From Paenibacillus polysaccharolyticus (GTDB lineage Bacteria > Bacillota > Bacilli > Paenibacillales > Paenibacillaceae), in assembly GCF_900102085.1 (NCBI RefSeq), contig NZ_FMVM01000014.1, forward strand, positions 1 to 64,000: a stretch of 64,000 nt of DNA, in the 5' to 3' direction. The translations under genes were made by a program, and so were the position numbers. Positions 25,436 to 33,888 of the stretch are shown one piece after another (within the stretch, counting starts at the first letter, position 1; every line of letters begins with the position of its first letter). The notes below the pieces were generated by a model that worked only from the letters and a program-made list of their open reading frames with translations, was not told where the DNA came from and did no database searches.

Positions 25436-25981
25436 CTACTTTTCAACTCCTTGGGAGTACACTTCACTAAATTCATCTGTATATAAAACTTCTATGCAAC
25501 CCGACCAATTGAGAATCGAACCAATAAAATCAGGTATATCCAGTCCCTCCATTTCATACGTCTCTTCTGTATTCACCGTACCGGATGCATCTTCAATCAG
25601 CGTTACTTTAAATCCCTCATGTTCAGCAGTAATTGCTGTAAAAAGACAACAATACTCCATGTTAAAGCCCACAATGAATACGTGCTCAACCTGCTGATCG
25701 CATAGCCATTTTTCCAATTTGCTATTACTGAAAGCACTCGGCTTGTTCTTTTCCAAAACCAGATGTTGCTTCGTATCCACAACAATCTCCAGATAATCTG
25801 CTTTCCCACGGTAGAGTGAGGATTCTTCATCCTGCTCATCCACATGTTTAGTAAAAACAATGGGCCAATTCTTCCTCTCAAAAGTGGCCATGACCGATTC
25901 GATCTTTGATACGGTTGCCGATACATCTCGTTGAATGGTAAGTCCTCGCTGGACATCAAGTACAATTAGGCATTTTTTCAT
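25436..25981 (-). CDS. isochorismatase-family cysteine hydrolase
   Basis: The 181-residue protein has the isochorismatase-like alpha/beta fold with the three catalytic positions: Asp9 in LIVLDVQ, Lys80 in LEKNKPSAF and Cys111 in the segment GFNMEYCCLFTA. A second Cys follows directly. The superfamily hydrolyses small amides such as nicotinamide or vinyl ethers; the substrate here cannot be set. Its start overlaps the stop of the DUF1801 gene by four bases (ATGA), so the two are coupled. The start has GGAG about 7 bases upstream. Confidence 0.87.
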   Translation of the reverse strand: MKKCLIVLDVQRGLTIQRDVSATVSKIESVMATFERKNWPIVFTKHVDEQDEESSLYRGKADYLEIVVDTKQHLVLEKNKPSAFSNSKLEKWLCDQQVEHVFIVGFNMEYCCLFTAITAEHEGFKVTLIEDASGTVNTEETYEMEGLDIPDFIGSILNWSGCIEVLYTDEFSEVYSQGVEK

Positions 25982-26349
25982 TTCTGACTCCTCTCTACAT
26001 TCTCCTCCACTCTGAATTCAACAATCTGGCGAATTAGTTCCTCCGGCAATGGCTCATCAAGTGGGAACTGAACGGAACCCTTCGCGCCCTTAAACCTGGA
26101 GAGTTGTTCCTTGAATGCCAGAATACCGCTGGGTGCAGGATAGAACCCGATATGTTTTGTGTATGCGGCAAAATGAACCAGATTCCCGTGCTGCGCATAT
26201 GTAGGCATTTTGTAACTAATCTTTTCTTCAGCGAGCGGAGCCGCTTCCTGAATGATCTGCCGTAACCTCTGTAATTTTAGTTGCACATCCGCTGGAAATA
26301 CAGCAATATATTCATTCACTAGTTCCGAGTGCTGTCCGTTTTGATCCAT
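25978..26349 (-). CDS. DUF1801/YdhG-family protein
   Basis: The 123-residue protein matches the YdhG/DUF1801 pattern: KISYKMPTYAQHGNLVHFAAYTKHIGFYP at about 43-72 (named by ends) and a C-terminal FPLDEPLPEELIRQIVEFRV. Members have a frataxin-like fold and some are annotated as iron chaperones, on limited evidence. The start has GGAAGGAG upstream. It is the first gene of a two-gene unit with the isochorismatase-like hydrolase. Confidence 0.82.
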   Translation of the reverse strand: MDQNGQHSELVNEYIAVFPADVQLKLQRLRQIIQEAAPLAEEKISYKMPTYAQHGNLVHFAAYTKHIGFYPAPSGILAFKEQLSRFKGAKGSVQFPLDEPLPEELIRQIVEFRVEENVERSQK

Positions 26350-26459
26350 CTTGTGCTCCTTCCACCACGTATGTTTCAGTGTCGTTCGCGGCGAGTAATA
26401 TTGGCTCTATTGTACTACATCAGACTATATTCTTCTGCTGAAGTTGAAAAGATTCTAAC

Positions 26460-26487
26460 AAAAAAAGACGCTCGTCTGAGTGCCTTT
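26460..26487 (-). terminator. minus-strand terminator-like hairpin left of the toxin locus
   Basis: Read on the minus strand, AGGCACTC, an AGAC loop and GAGCGTCT (one mismatch, one wobble) are followed by T7. No minus-strand gene lies immediately to its right except the proposed antisense RNA, for which it may be a back-up terminator. Confidence 0.45.
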
Positions 26488-26491
26488 ATAC

Positions 26492-26500
26492 TGGTATAAT
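26492..26500 (+). promoter_or_regulatory. extended -10 promoter of the toxin mRNA
   Basis: TGGTATAAT at 26492-26500 is a perfect extended -10 box. Transcription would start near 26507, giving a 5' leader of about 55 bases that contains the Shine-Dalgarno hairpin. Confidence 0.6.
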
Positions 26501-26531
26501 TTAAATTGTACAGCCAATTTGTGGTGGGTAT

Positions 26532-26560
26532 TGATCATCTCCTGAGAAAGGAGGTGATCA
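26532..26560 (+). promoter_or_regulatory. hairpin sequestering the toxin Shine-Dalgarno sequence
   Basis: GATCATCTCC (26533-26542) pairs with GGAGGTGATC (26550-26559) over ten bases with one G-U pair, extended by a T-A pair, around a 7-base loop. The right arm is the complete Shine-Dalgarno sequence of the 27-residue peptide, ending two bases before its ATG, so the ribosome site would be masked in the folded RNA. Such masking is a known feature of type I toxin messages. Confidence 0.75.
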
Positions 26561-26561
26561 T

Positions 26562-26645
26562 ATGAACTTCACTTTCAACGACGTACTCGTGTTCGCAATG
26601 TTCATTCTTGCATTGTTAACTTATATTGATCGTAGAAAGAAGTGA
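26562..26645 (+). CDS. type I toxin peptide, BsrE/holin-like toxin family
   Basis: This is a 27-residue peptide with one hydrophobic helix and a basic tail: it opens MNFTFNDVLVFAMF and ends ILALLTYIDRRKK. The ending closely matches from memory the B. subtilis BsrE type I toxin (FIIALLTYI) and the wider putative holin-like toxin family, which insert in the membrane and depolarise it. The ATG follows a perfect GGAGGTGATC ribosome site that is locked in a hairpin. An extended -10 promoter lies upstream, a strong stem and a T-rich terminator follow, and a good minus-strand promoter points back at it. Very short genes like this are often missed. Confidence is high for a toxin-like peptide, moderate for activity. 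Confidence 0.78.
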   Translation: MNFTFNDVLVFAMFILALLTYIDRRKK

Positions 26646-26768
26646 CCCGCCACAGGTTGCTCGCCAGGTTGCGGGTCACTTCGGTCATATATGCACCACT
26701 CTGAGGTGATCACACCACAAAATGCTGTGCAGGAGTAGCCATTGGCGTGGCTACTCTTATTTTTTCTT
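26632..26768 (-). ncRNA. candidate antisense antitoxin RNA
   Basis: A minus-strand promoter, TTGTAA (26798-26803), 17-base spacer, TAAAAT (26775-26780), would start an RNA near 26768. It would run through the complement of the toxin transcript's 3' region, expose GATCACCTC (26703-26711), which can pair with the toxin Shine-Dalgarno sequence, and end at the 11-bp stem 26640-26681 followed by TTCTTTCT. Convergent 3'-overlapping antisense RNAs control BsrE/BsrG and TxpA. The RNA is inferred from signals only; its ends are estimates. Confidence 0.45.
26733..26765 (+). terminator. terminator of the toxin mRNA
   Basis: Perfect 9-bp arms GAGTAGCCA and TGGCTACTC around TTGGCG are followed by TTATTTTTT. 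The stem 26640-26650/26671-26681 just after the stop codon is a second, T-poor hairpin in the same message. Confidence 0.8.
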
Positions 26769-26905
26769 ACTTTCATTTTATTAAACATCTGTAGAACTTA
26801 CAACCACATTAATGTTGAATGTTTGATAATATTTTATGTGGATTAGGAGTACTTTATGTCTAATGACAGCAACCTCAGCCTGTTTTGTTTCAAATTAATT
26901 GGACT

Positions 26906-27568
26906 CTACAACGTCATGGCCCTTCCATTACGCATCAGATAATCTTCTTTGTCCTTGTAATCCGGCATAATACTACCTACCCGCCGCCAGAACGAGCGAT
27001 CATGATTCATATGATGAATATGGCACAGCTCATGGATGATAACGTAATCAATGACCTCTGGTGGCGCCATGGCAAGGCGGTAATTAAACGTCAACTTTTT
27101 GTCCCAGCTACAGCTCCCCCATTTCGTAGGAGAATCTACGATATCAATAGACTTCGGCTTCACCTTCAGTTCCTGCTGATAACGTATAATTCGCTGCCCA
27201 ATCATGCGTTTGCATTCTGCAAAATAAAACTTTTTCAAATTCGCACGCAGTTCTTCTTCTGTTAACCCCTCCACCGGAATTAATTGATGCAAGGCATGGG
27301 CTTTGCCAAAGAGCAAAAATGCCCCCTTACCCTCATTCTCATATTCCTTAGCTTGGGGACCATCCAGGACTTGCTGCATGCGAGCTGATTTTTGTACAAT
27401 CTCAGTTCCATGATGCATAACCAGTTGCCGGATCACTTCCTCACTCGTGCCATTCGGAGCCTTAATGGTGACCATGTAGGGCAGTTCCATGGTAATCGAG
27501 GCTTTTTTTCGTTTACCGAATTCGATATGACATGTAATCATGTGTCCCTGAATCTCTATGTTAATCAT
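26906..27568 (-). CDS. YgjP-like (WLM/DUF45) metallopeptidase-domain protein
   Basis: The protein of about 220 residues has the zinc site of YgjP/DUF45 proteins, HELCH in YVIIHELCHIHHMNHDRSFW near the C-terminus, preceded by the typical PTKWGSCS motif and KLTFNYRLAMAP. The third ligand region follows at RSFW. The family is M48-like; YgjP proteins are often linked to restriction or nucleic acid systems, but no such neighbour exists here. I start at ATG 27568 (MINIEIQ), with GGAG 11 bases upstream; an ATG eight codons earlier lacks a ribosome site. It is monocistronic. Confidence 0.87.
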   Translation of the reverse strand: MINIEIQGHMITCHIEFGKRKKASITMELPYMVTIKAPNGTSEEVIRQLVMHHGTEIVQKSARMQQVLDGPQAKEYENEGKGAFLLFGKAHALHQLIPVEGLTEEELRANLKKFYFAECKRMIGQRIIRYQQELKVKPKSIDIVDSPTKWGSCSWDKKLTFNYRLAMAPPEVIDYVIIHELCHIHHMNHDRSFWRRVGSIMPDYKDKEDYLMRNGRAMTL

Positions 27569-27728
27569 GTTTATTTGTACTCCATTCCACAAATTGATCT
27601 CTTTATCGATTATACCATTCAGAGGAATAACATCCGAACAATCTATATTGAATTTTTATACATTATCATGTATTATTATTTAATTCGATATTATATCGTC
27701 TATATCCTATGTGAGGAGGATAAGCCAC

Positions 27729-28487
27729 ATGTATGCAACAGAAAACAAACTTCGTCTGATTGAAGAATTAACGCTCAACCACTGGCAACCTTTATCAACC
27801 TCATTGTATGACGGTTGGGTGCTACGTTTTGCCGAAGGATATTCCAAACGCGCCAACTCCGTTCAACCGCTCTACCCTTCTACTCTGGATGTGCATGAAA
27901 AGATCAAGGCATGTGAGAATATCTACAGCTCGAACCAATTAAATACCATTTTCAAAATGACACCGTTCGTTCAACCCGAAGAATTGGATCAACTTTTACA
28001 AGATAAAGGTTATGTCGTTGTAGATAAAACGCTTGTACAACTTCGAGATCTGAAGGATCTGAAAGTTCCTGAACATTTGGAGGCACACATCAATGAGCAG
28101 TTAACGAAGGAATGGTTAGATCATTTTTGCCGTTTAAATGCGGTCAGTGAAGAGTTTCGGACAACCATGACACAGATGTTATTCAATGTCCGCGCAATGA
28201 CGGGATTCATCACACTGTCTGTTGACGGCTGTATAGTGGCCTGTGGGCTAGGTGTGGTTGAACGTGGATTCATTGGACTGCATGACATCATTACAGATCC
28301 GGACTACCGTAACCGCAGTCTGGCAGAGCAGATGATTTTGCATTTGTTGCATTGGGGAAAAAGCCATGGTGCTACTTCAAGTTATCTGCAAGTGGTCGAG
28401 GGCAATGCAGCGGCACGGCGACTATATGCAAAATTGGAATATACCGACGCCTATTCGTATTGGTACCGGGTTAAGAATTATACATAG
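27729..28487 (+). CDS. GNAT-family N-acetyltransferase
   Basis: The 252-residue protein has a GNAT domain in its C-terminal half: the acetyl-CoA-binding region near residues 187-205 (IITDPDYRNRSLAEQMILHL, with the R/Q-x-x-G/S-type turn relaxed to NRSLAE) and the terminal VVEGNAAARRLYAKLEYTDAYSYWYR motif (quoted by ends). The N-terminal half (WQPLSTSLYDGWVLRFAEGY) is typical of a Paenibacillus/Bacillus two-part acetyltransferase group. The acceptor is unknown. The start is placed at ATG 27729 after GAGGAGG; an ATG six codons earlier overlaps that site. Confidence 0.85.
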   Translation: MYATENKLRLIEELTLNHWQPLSTSLYDGWVLRFAEGYSKRANSVQPLYPSTLDVHEKIKACENIYSSNQLNTIFKMTPFVQPEELDQLLQDKGYVVVDKTLVQLRDLKDLKVPEHLEAHINEQLTKEWLDHFCRLNAVSEEFRTTMTQMLFNVRAMTGFITLSVDGCIVACGLGVVERGFIGLHDIITDPDYRNRSLAEQMILHLLHWGKSHGATSSYLQVVEGNAAARRLYAKLEYTDAYSYWYRVKNYT

Positions 28488-28531
28488 AACGTTCTTTAGC
28501 ATGTGGAGTGATTTCTACTAAAGCTAAAACA

Positions 28532-28569
28532 AGCCTCTCTTATATATGAAGAAAGGCTATTTCTATTTT
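28532..28569 (+). terminator. terminator of the GNAT gene
   Basis: AGCCTCTCTT and AAGAAAGGCT (one mismatch) are followed by the T-rich ATTTCTATTTT. The stretch from here to 28694 holds no gene. Confidence 0.6.
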
Positions 28570-28694
28570 CTCCTCCACTGCTCAATTGTTGAGATTTATC
28601 TGCATGTTTCCATTTGTTTTTCTATGCCTAACCTATAGATTTGACTGTATAAAAAAGTTGTACTTTTCTACCTATGCCCCCCCCTACACCTACC

Positions 28695-28723
28695 TTGACA
28701 ATAAGTAGATATGACCATAAACT
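28695..28723 (+). promoter_or_regulatory. sigma-A-type promoter for the transglutaminase-like lipoprotein gene
   Basis: A perfect TTGACA -35 (28695-28700), 17-base spacer and TAAACT -10 (28718-28723) lie about 90 bases before the start codon. The leader contains an AGGAGG at 28747-28752 that is not positioned for the annotated start. Confidence 0.65.
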
Positions 28724-28812
28724 ATCAAAAGTATTAGGAAATTAATAGGAGGTTCGCATTGTAAGAGGATTGAAAATAAGTTATACCCAGAATAAGTAGA
28801 AAGCGGTGTACC

Positions 28813-31251
28813 ATGAAACGACTATTTTTTATAATGTTCGCCCTCACCCTGCTTCTGGCTGGTTGCCAGAGTAATAATCAGGAAAGTAGCCCCACGGATA
28901 ACAAATCAACCGAACCCAAGCAAGGCTCCAGCATTTTAAGTTTGAAAGAAAAGTATGGCACAGCCTCGGAAAAAACAATTATGCCTATGTATAATGTGGC
29001 GCAGGATGAAGAATTTACGTTTAAGTTCAGAAGTGATCTTAGAAAATTAAACTTATCTTCAGACGATGTTATCTCCGTACATACCGATATTAAAGCACTA
29101 AAAGCAAGTAAGGTATATGCTCTTCCAGAAATTAATGATGGCAGCGTATCGATTAAACCCTTGAGCTGGGGCGTGTTAAGCTCTGAAGCAATGAAAACCA
29201 AAGGAAGTAGCGGTTGGGGCGGAGCTCCAATCTATTATCTTCGCCTCAACTATGATCCGGATGCCGAGAAACCCACGTTGCTTGATCAACCACTTATCAT
29301 CCCATTTACAGTGAAATCGGAGTTGCCCGTACCTAAATTGAGGTATGTTATCGACAAAGACAGACGGTTAACGCTTGCATGGGACAAAGTTGAAGGTGCC
29401 ACCCAATATAAAATTTATAAACGTATCGACCGAAATCGAATTTTCGATCCTAATAATCTTGCTCTTCAAGGTGCCGAGAACGCCTATAGCGAAAGTACAC
29501 CTTTGGTTATTGCAACCATAACCGAGACGACCTTTAATGATTTTATGAAAGACGGCAGAGGCGGCCTCGGTATTTATAATGACATTGTTACAACACATCA
29601 GAATTCCGGTATTCAGGGAGAATATTATGTTACTGCGCTCGGGGAAGGCAAAGAATCGAACTTTAGTAACGGAATCGCCACAGCCCCACTAGCCTCCCAG
29701 TTACCATCCGCACTAAAAGAAGATTTTTATCGAGACAAATTGAAAAGCGTTAACGACCTGCCACAGAAAATAACGGTAGAGTACAATGACGGCTCCTTGG
29801 CACGTGAAACGCTTGTTTATGATACGGCGAATGTTGAAATTTCACCTTTCAATGAAACCGTCATTCCTTTTCACGTCAAAGGAACAGCACTTAAAAATTA
29901 CGTCCGCGTAGAGAATGTCACTCAGGAAGATCTAGATAAGCTTACACAGCAACGTGTGGCAGACTCCAGTAATGGATTCGTTGAGCCTAAAAATAATACA
30001 CCTTATGTACCTGCACCGGATGTACCAACGATTATTAACAACAATGAAACTACCAGCGAAGAAGCTACCGATCAAACGGCAAGCGAATCTGGAAGCGATT
30101 CTTCGAAAGTGACATCTTCTCCAGAGATAGATACAGGTGCAGTTCCAGACACAGAATCCCAGCAAAACCTTGTCGACGAGCAGAAGTCCAATACCGAGCA
30201 AAATGTAGAACAAGGTAATCAGGAGATCGTGCCCGAGCCAGCTACTGGTAATGATTTTATGAATGCAGATTCTGCGCTGGAAGAAGTTCTGGCTAAAAAT
30301 ATGATTGCCGCTCAGGACAGTATCTCCCTGAAAGCTTTTCCTGAAGCTCAGAATTTCACAACACTCTCGGATGTTGTCTTGAAAGTCATGTACCAGAATC
30401 CACTGATTCTTGGGGTAGAAGGCTTCGAATATAACTATGGCACACTGACCCTTTCAATTCATTACAACGAAACGGCCGCAGATATCCAGAAGAAACAAAA
30501 TGAGATTATTGCCAAAGGCAAAGATGTCGTTGCTTCAATCATCAAACAAGGCATGAGCGATGATGAGAAACGCAAAGCCATCTACGATTATTTGAATGAT
30601 AATGCGAAATATGATGATGCTGCGCTTGAAAATGCAGAGCAAAATAACTTTAAGCACGTGGATGCACAGTTTAACGATTCATTCACCACATACGGTATTC
30701 TTGTTAAAGGAGTAGGTGTATGTGCAAGTTATGCTTCGGTATACAAGCTGCTTTCGGATCTGTCCGGCTTGGAGAGCATTGTGGTTACAGGAACCTCTAG
30801 CGGTGTACCGCATGCATGGAACAAGGTGAAAATCGGAAACGAGTGGTTAAATGTGGATGCAACCAATAACCTGACGAACTCTGGTATTCCTTATTTCTTG
30901 TACAATGCCAATGATGAGACGGCTGCAAGTCAGAAGACGGTAGCAGACAAGGACTACTGGCTCGATTCCGAACTCGGGTTGTTCAAAGGCGAAAGTGACG
31001 CCAACGATTATTATGTGCAGAACGACCTTGAAGTCGATTCCATTAGTGAATACAAAAGCAAGGCCGAAACACATCTGAAAAAAGGCGAGACCTCTGTCAT
31101 TCTTCGTTTTGCCTCACCGGTTGACTCCGATGAACTGATGACAGCAGCAGGTGAAGCATTGACTGCCGTAAATGAAGCCCTGCTGGATAACGCGCAGCTT
31201 GCCACCTTGGGTAGCTATGTATTATTGGAAACGAAGTCAGAACAGAAATAA
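28813..31251 (+). CDS. lipoprotein with transglutaminase-like domain
   Basis: The 812-residue lipoprotein has the lipobox LLAGC with Cys18. An N-terminal region (about 40-170) and a fibronectin-III-like domain (about 172-290) precede a Ser/Thr/Glu-rich linker (about 395-475) and a C-terminal transglutaminase-like core (about 485-720). The catalytic triad is complete: Cys637 in GVGVCASYA, His667 in PHAWNKV and Asp682 in NVDAT. Such extracellular transglutaminase-like proteins may be proteases or cross-linkers; the substrate is unknown. The nearby ribosome site is weak (AAAGCGGTG). It has its own promoter and terminator. Confidence 0.87.
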   Translation: MKRLFFIMFALTLLLAGCQSNNQESSPTDNKSTEPKQGSSILSLKEKYGTASEKTIMPMYNVAQDEEFTFKFRSDLRKLNLSSDDVISVHTDIKALKASKVYALPEINDGSVSIKPLSWGVLSSEAMKTKGSSGWGGAPIYYLRLNYDPDAEKPTLLDQPLIIPFTVKSELPVPKLRYVIDKDRRLTLAWDKVEGATQYKIYKRIDRNRIFDPNNLALQGAENAYSESTPLVIATITETTFNDFMKDGRGGLGIYNDIVTTHQNSGIQGEYYVTALGEGKESNFSNGIATAPLASQLPSALKEDFYRDKLKSVNDLPQKITVEYNDGSLARETLVYDTANVEISPFNETVIPFHVKGTALKNYVRVENVTQEDLDKLTQQRVADSSNGFVEPKNNTPYVPAPDVPTIINNNETTSEEATDQTASESGSDSSKVTSSPEIDTGAVPDTESQQNLVDEQKSNTEQNVEQGNQEIVPEPATGNDFMNADSALEEVLAKNMIAAQDSISLKAFPEAQNFTTLSDVVLKVMYQNPLILGVEGFEYNYGTLTLSIHYNETAADIQKKQNEIIAKGKDVVASIIKQGMSDDEKRKAIYDYLNDNAKYDDAALENAEQNNFKHVDAQFNDSFTTYGILVKGVGVCASYASVYKLLSDLSGLESIVVTGTSSGVPHAWNKVKIGNEWLNVDATNNLTNSGIPYFLYNANDETAASQKTVADKDYWLDSELGLFKGESDANDYYVQNDLEVDSISEYKSKAETHLKKGETSVILRFASPVDSDELMTAAGEALTAVNEALLDNAQLATLGSYVLLETKSEQK

Positions 31252-31308
31252 TACGCATTCATTGCTTCATGAATATCATTAATGTCTGGAGTTTACCTCG
31301 GGACATGC

Positions 31309-31349
31309 AAAAGGGAGAAAGCAGCTGAACGACTGCTTTCTCCCTTTTT
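31309..31349. terminator. strong terminator after the lipoprotein gene
   Basis: AAAAGGGAGAAAGCAG and CTGCTTTCTCCCTTTTT form a perfect 16-bp stem with an 8-base loop, able to act in both directions. Confidence 0.92.
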
Positions 31350-31432
31350 AATGACAATATAACGTAACAATTGAAACAAGTGATGTGGCTGCCAATAGAA
31401 AACCTCTATTCATAATCCCGTGAATGAATCGA

Positions 31433-32335
31433 TTACGGACTAACCGTACCACCATTGGCATTCAATGTCTCTCCGCTTACATAACTGGATTCCTGACTCG
31501 CCAGGAATACGTATGCTGGAGCCATCTCGGCAGGCTGTCCTGCCCGGCCTAGCGGTGTGTTGTTTCCGAATTCAGCCAGTTTCTCTACAGGTTGTCCACC
31601 AACAATCTGTAGCGGTGTCCAAACTGGACCTGGCGCGACAACATTCACCCGAATACCTTTGCTCCCTACCTGCTGTGCGAGCGCTTTGCTGAACGTATTG
31701 ATCGAAGCTTTTGTTGTTGCATAATCCAGCAAAATTGGAGACGGTTTATACGCCTGAATCGACGATGTGTTGATAATCGAACCGCCTGCTTTCATATGTT
31801 TAATTGCTGCTTTATTGAGCCAGAACATGGAATATACATTCGTTTTAAACGTTGCATCGAATTGTTCTGTCGTCAGGTCTGCAATCTGCTCGACAAACTG
31901 CTGCTTCCCCGCCACATTAGCAAGAATATCAAGGCCACCGAGTTCTTTGACTGCCGTTTCAATCAACTGTTCACAGTATTTCTCATCCTTCAAATCGCCT
32001 GGAATGGCAATAGCTCTTCGGCCAGCTTCCTCAATCAGTTGCACCACTTCCTTGGCATCTGCTTCCTCTTCCGGCAGATAGGAAAGTACAACGTCCGCAC
32101 CTTCACGTGCATAGGCGATTGCCACCGCTCGGCCAATCCCGCTATCTGCACCGGTAACGACCGCTTTACGACCAGTGAGACGCCCGCTTCCTTTATACGT
32201 TTTTTCACCGCAATCTGGAACAGGAGTCATCTCACGCTGCAATCCCGGCTCATCCTGCTGTTGCTTCCACTCTTTCGTTGCCTTCGGATATTGTGTCGTT
32301 GGATCTTGAATCGAATGCTGATTTTGCGTAGCCAT
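31433..32335 (-). CDS. SDR-family oxidoreductase (YhdF/YdaD/YghA-like)
   Basis: The 300-residue short-chain dehydrogenase has an N-terminal extension of about 50 residues rich in Gln/Pro, the cofactor motif TGADSGIG (61-68), the NVAG motif (140-143) and catalytic Ser191/Ser192 region with Y205-ATT-K209. The extension with PQ-rich opening and the C-terminal NANGGTVSP match the glucose-dehydrogenase-like stress group that includes B. subtilis YdaD/YhdF and E. coli YghA. Those are general stress proteins; the natural substrate is unclear. The start has GAGGAGGAACC upstream. It is monocistronic. Confidence 0.92.
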   Translation of the reverse strand: MATQNQHSIQDPTTQYPKATKEWKQQQDEPGLQREMTPVPDCGEKTYKGSGRLTGRKAVVTGADSGIGRAVAIAYAREGADVVLSYLPEEEADAKEVVQLIEEAGRRAIAIPGDLKDEKYCEQLIETAVKELGGLDILANVAGKQQFVEQIADLTTEQFDATFKTNVYSMFWLNKAAIKHMKAGGSIINTSSIQAYKPSPILLDYATTKASINTFSKALAQQVGSKGIRVNVVAPGPVWTPLQIVGGQPVEKLAEFGNNTPLGRAGQPAEMAPAYVFLASQESSYVSGETLNANGGTVSP

Positions 32336-32433
32336 GTTTGGTTCCTCCTCGGTTCAAATATATGTGTTGTGAATTTCATCTGTGTAAAGGTTCACTCTTT
32401 CCTTTGTAACCGAGTTGCCCGGTATTTAAACTG

Positions 32434-32494
32434 AAAAAAGCACTCCTTCAACATACGGACTCTTTGCGAGTCACAGGGTATGTTCAAGAAGTGC
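32434..32494 (-). terminator. terminator of the amino acid permease gene
   Basis: On the minus strand, GCACTTCTTGAACATAC pairs with GTATGTTGAAGGAGTGC (few mismatches), followed by T6. Confidence 0.88.
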
Positions 32495-32511
32495 GTCATC
32501 ATTGTTGCCTT

Positions 32512-33888
32512 TTATTTGGAATCGTTAGCTTTGGACTGACGCCCGCCGATGCCAAATACGTAATAACCAACCACTACAATCGCCATAAACGTTGCACCCA
32601 CAATCAGCGGCAGACGTGTATCCGGGTTAAAGGCCATACCGATAATGACCAGAATAAGATACACAATAATAATGTAATTGCTGATGGGGAACCATTTCGA
32701 CTTGAAGTTATGCTCGGCAAGGTCCTGCCCCCAACGCTTTCTGAATCTGAACTGACTGAACGCCAGTGCAAACCAAGGCACCATTCCTGGCAATACGCTT
32801 GCGCTGTAAATGTACAGGAACAGCTTCGAATCCGGCATCAGATAGTTAAGTACAACCCCGATCAGAAGAAGAGAGATGGTCACTACGATACTGTTGCGGG
32901 GAACCCCGCCTTTGGACAGCTTTTTGAAAAAAGCCGGTGCTTGTCCGTTCTCTGCCAGTGTGTATAACATCCGTCCTGCGCTGTAGATCCCGCTGTTACA
33001 TCCCGACATCGCTGCTGTCAGCACCACGAAGTTAATAATTCCTGCCGCTGCAACAATGCCGACTTTGGCAAAGGTGAGCACGAATGGACTTCCGGTCTCT
33101 CCTACCTCGTTCCACGGATACAACGTAACGATCACAAATATCGCACCTACGTAGAAAATGAGAATACGCCACACAATATTTTTGATCGCTTTGCGAAGTG
33201 TATGTTTCGGATTTTCTGCTTCTCCGGCCGTAATTCCGACCATTTCAACGCCCTGATAAGCAGCTGTTACGATACATAGTGCAAACAGGAATCCTTTGAT
33301 GCCTCCCGGGAAGAAGCCTCCATGACTAATCAGATTAGACAAACCGATCGGTTGTCCTCCATTACCCCATCCGAAGAAAATAAGACCTGTTCCGATAACA
33401 ATCATAGCCACAATTGCGGTTACCTTGATCATCGCAAACCAGAACTCGAATTCGCCATAGAACTTAACTGCTGCCAGATTGGCAGCCGCAATAATGAATA
33501 CCCCGATGAGCGCAGGAATCCATTGTGGAATATCCGGGAACCAGTACCCCACATAAATCCCGATTGCCGTAACTTCCGCCATGCCCACCGTAACCCATAG
33601 GAACCAATAGCTCCAGGCTGTGAGGAACCCGGCAAGCGGACCAATATATTTGTGAGCAAATGTTGCAAACGAACCGGTCACCGGCTCCTGAATCAACATC
33701 TCACCCATAATACGCATAACAAAAAAGATAATAATCCCGGCCAGTAAATAGGCCAGTAATACGGACGGACCTGCCCATTTGATCGTGCTTGCCGATCCCA
33801 TGAACAACCCCACACCAATCGTACCGCCCAGCGCAATCAGCTCAACATGGCGGGGTTTCAGCCCTCTCGATAGTTCCTTTGATTCCAA
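32512..33888 (-). CDS. amino acid permease (APC superfamily, AAT family)
   Basis: The protein of 458 residues has 12 membrane helices. The opening SKELSRGLKPRHVELIALGG and the helix 1 motif GGTIGVGLFMGS are typical of the AAT family of amino acid:proton symporters (proline, GABA, aromatic or branched amino acid types). The conserved GITAGEAENPKHTLRKAI follows helix 6. I place the start at TTG 33888, with GGGGAG 6-7 bases upstream, since the family begins here; GTG at 33948 and an internal ATG lack good ribosome sites. The substrate cannot be distinguished by sequence alone. Confidence 0.9.
   Translation of the reverse strand: MESKELSRGLKPRHVELIALGGTIGVGLFMGSASTIKWAGPSVLLAYLLAGIIIFFVMRIMGEMLIQEPVTGSFATFAHKYIGPLAGFLTAWSYWFLWVTVGMAEVTAIGIYVGYWFPDIPQWIPALIGVFIIAAANLAAVKFYGEFEFWFAMIKVTAIVAMIVIGTGLIFFGWGNGGQPIGLSNLISHGGFFPGGIKGFLFALCIVTAAYQGVEMVGITAGEAENPKHTLRKAIKNIVWRILIFYVGAIFVIVTLYPWNEVGETGSPFVLTFAKVGIVAAAGIINFVVLTAAMSGCNSGIYSAGRMLYTLAENGQAPAFFKKLSKGGVPRNSIVVTISLLLIGVVLNYLMPDSKLFLYIYSASVLPGMVPWFALAFSQFRFRKRWGQDLAEHNFKSKWFPISNYIIIVYLILVIIGMAFNPDTRLPLIVGATFMAIVVVGYYVFGIGGRQSKANDSK

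Noticed and set aside
26722..26781. 20-codon frame after the second GAGGTGATCA near the toxin terminator
   Set aside because: It runs straight through the terminator hairpin and has no plausible peptide features; the site is better read as part of the antisense RNA pairing region.
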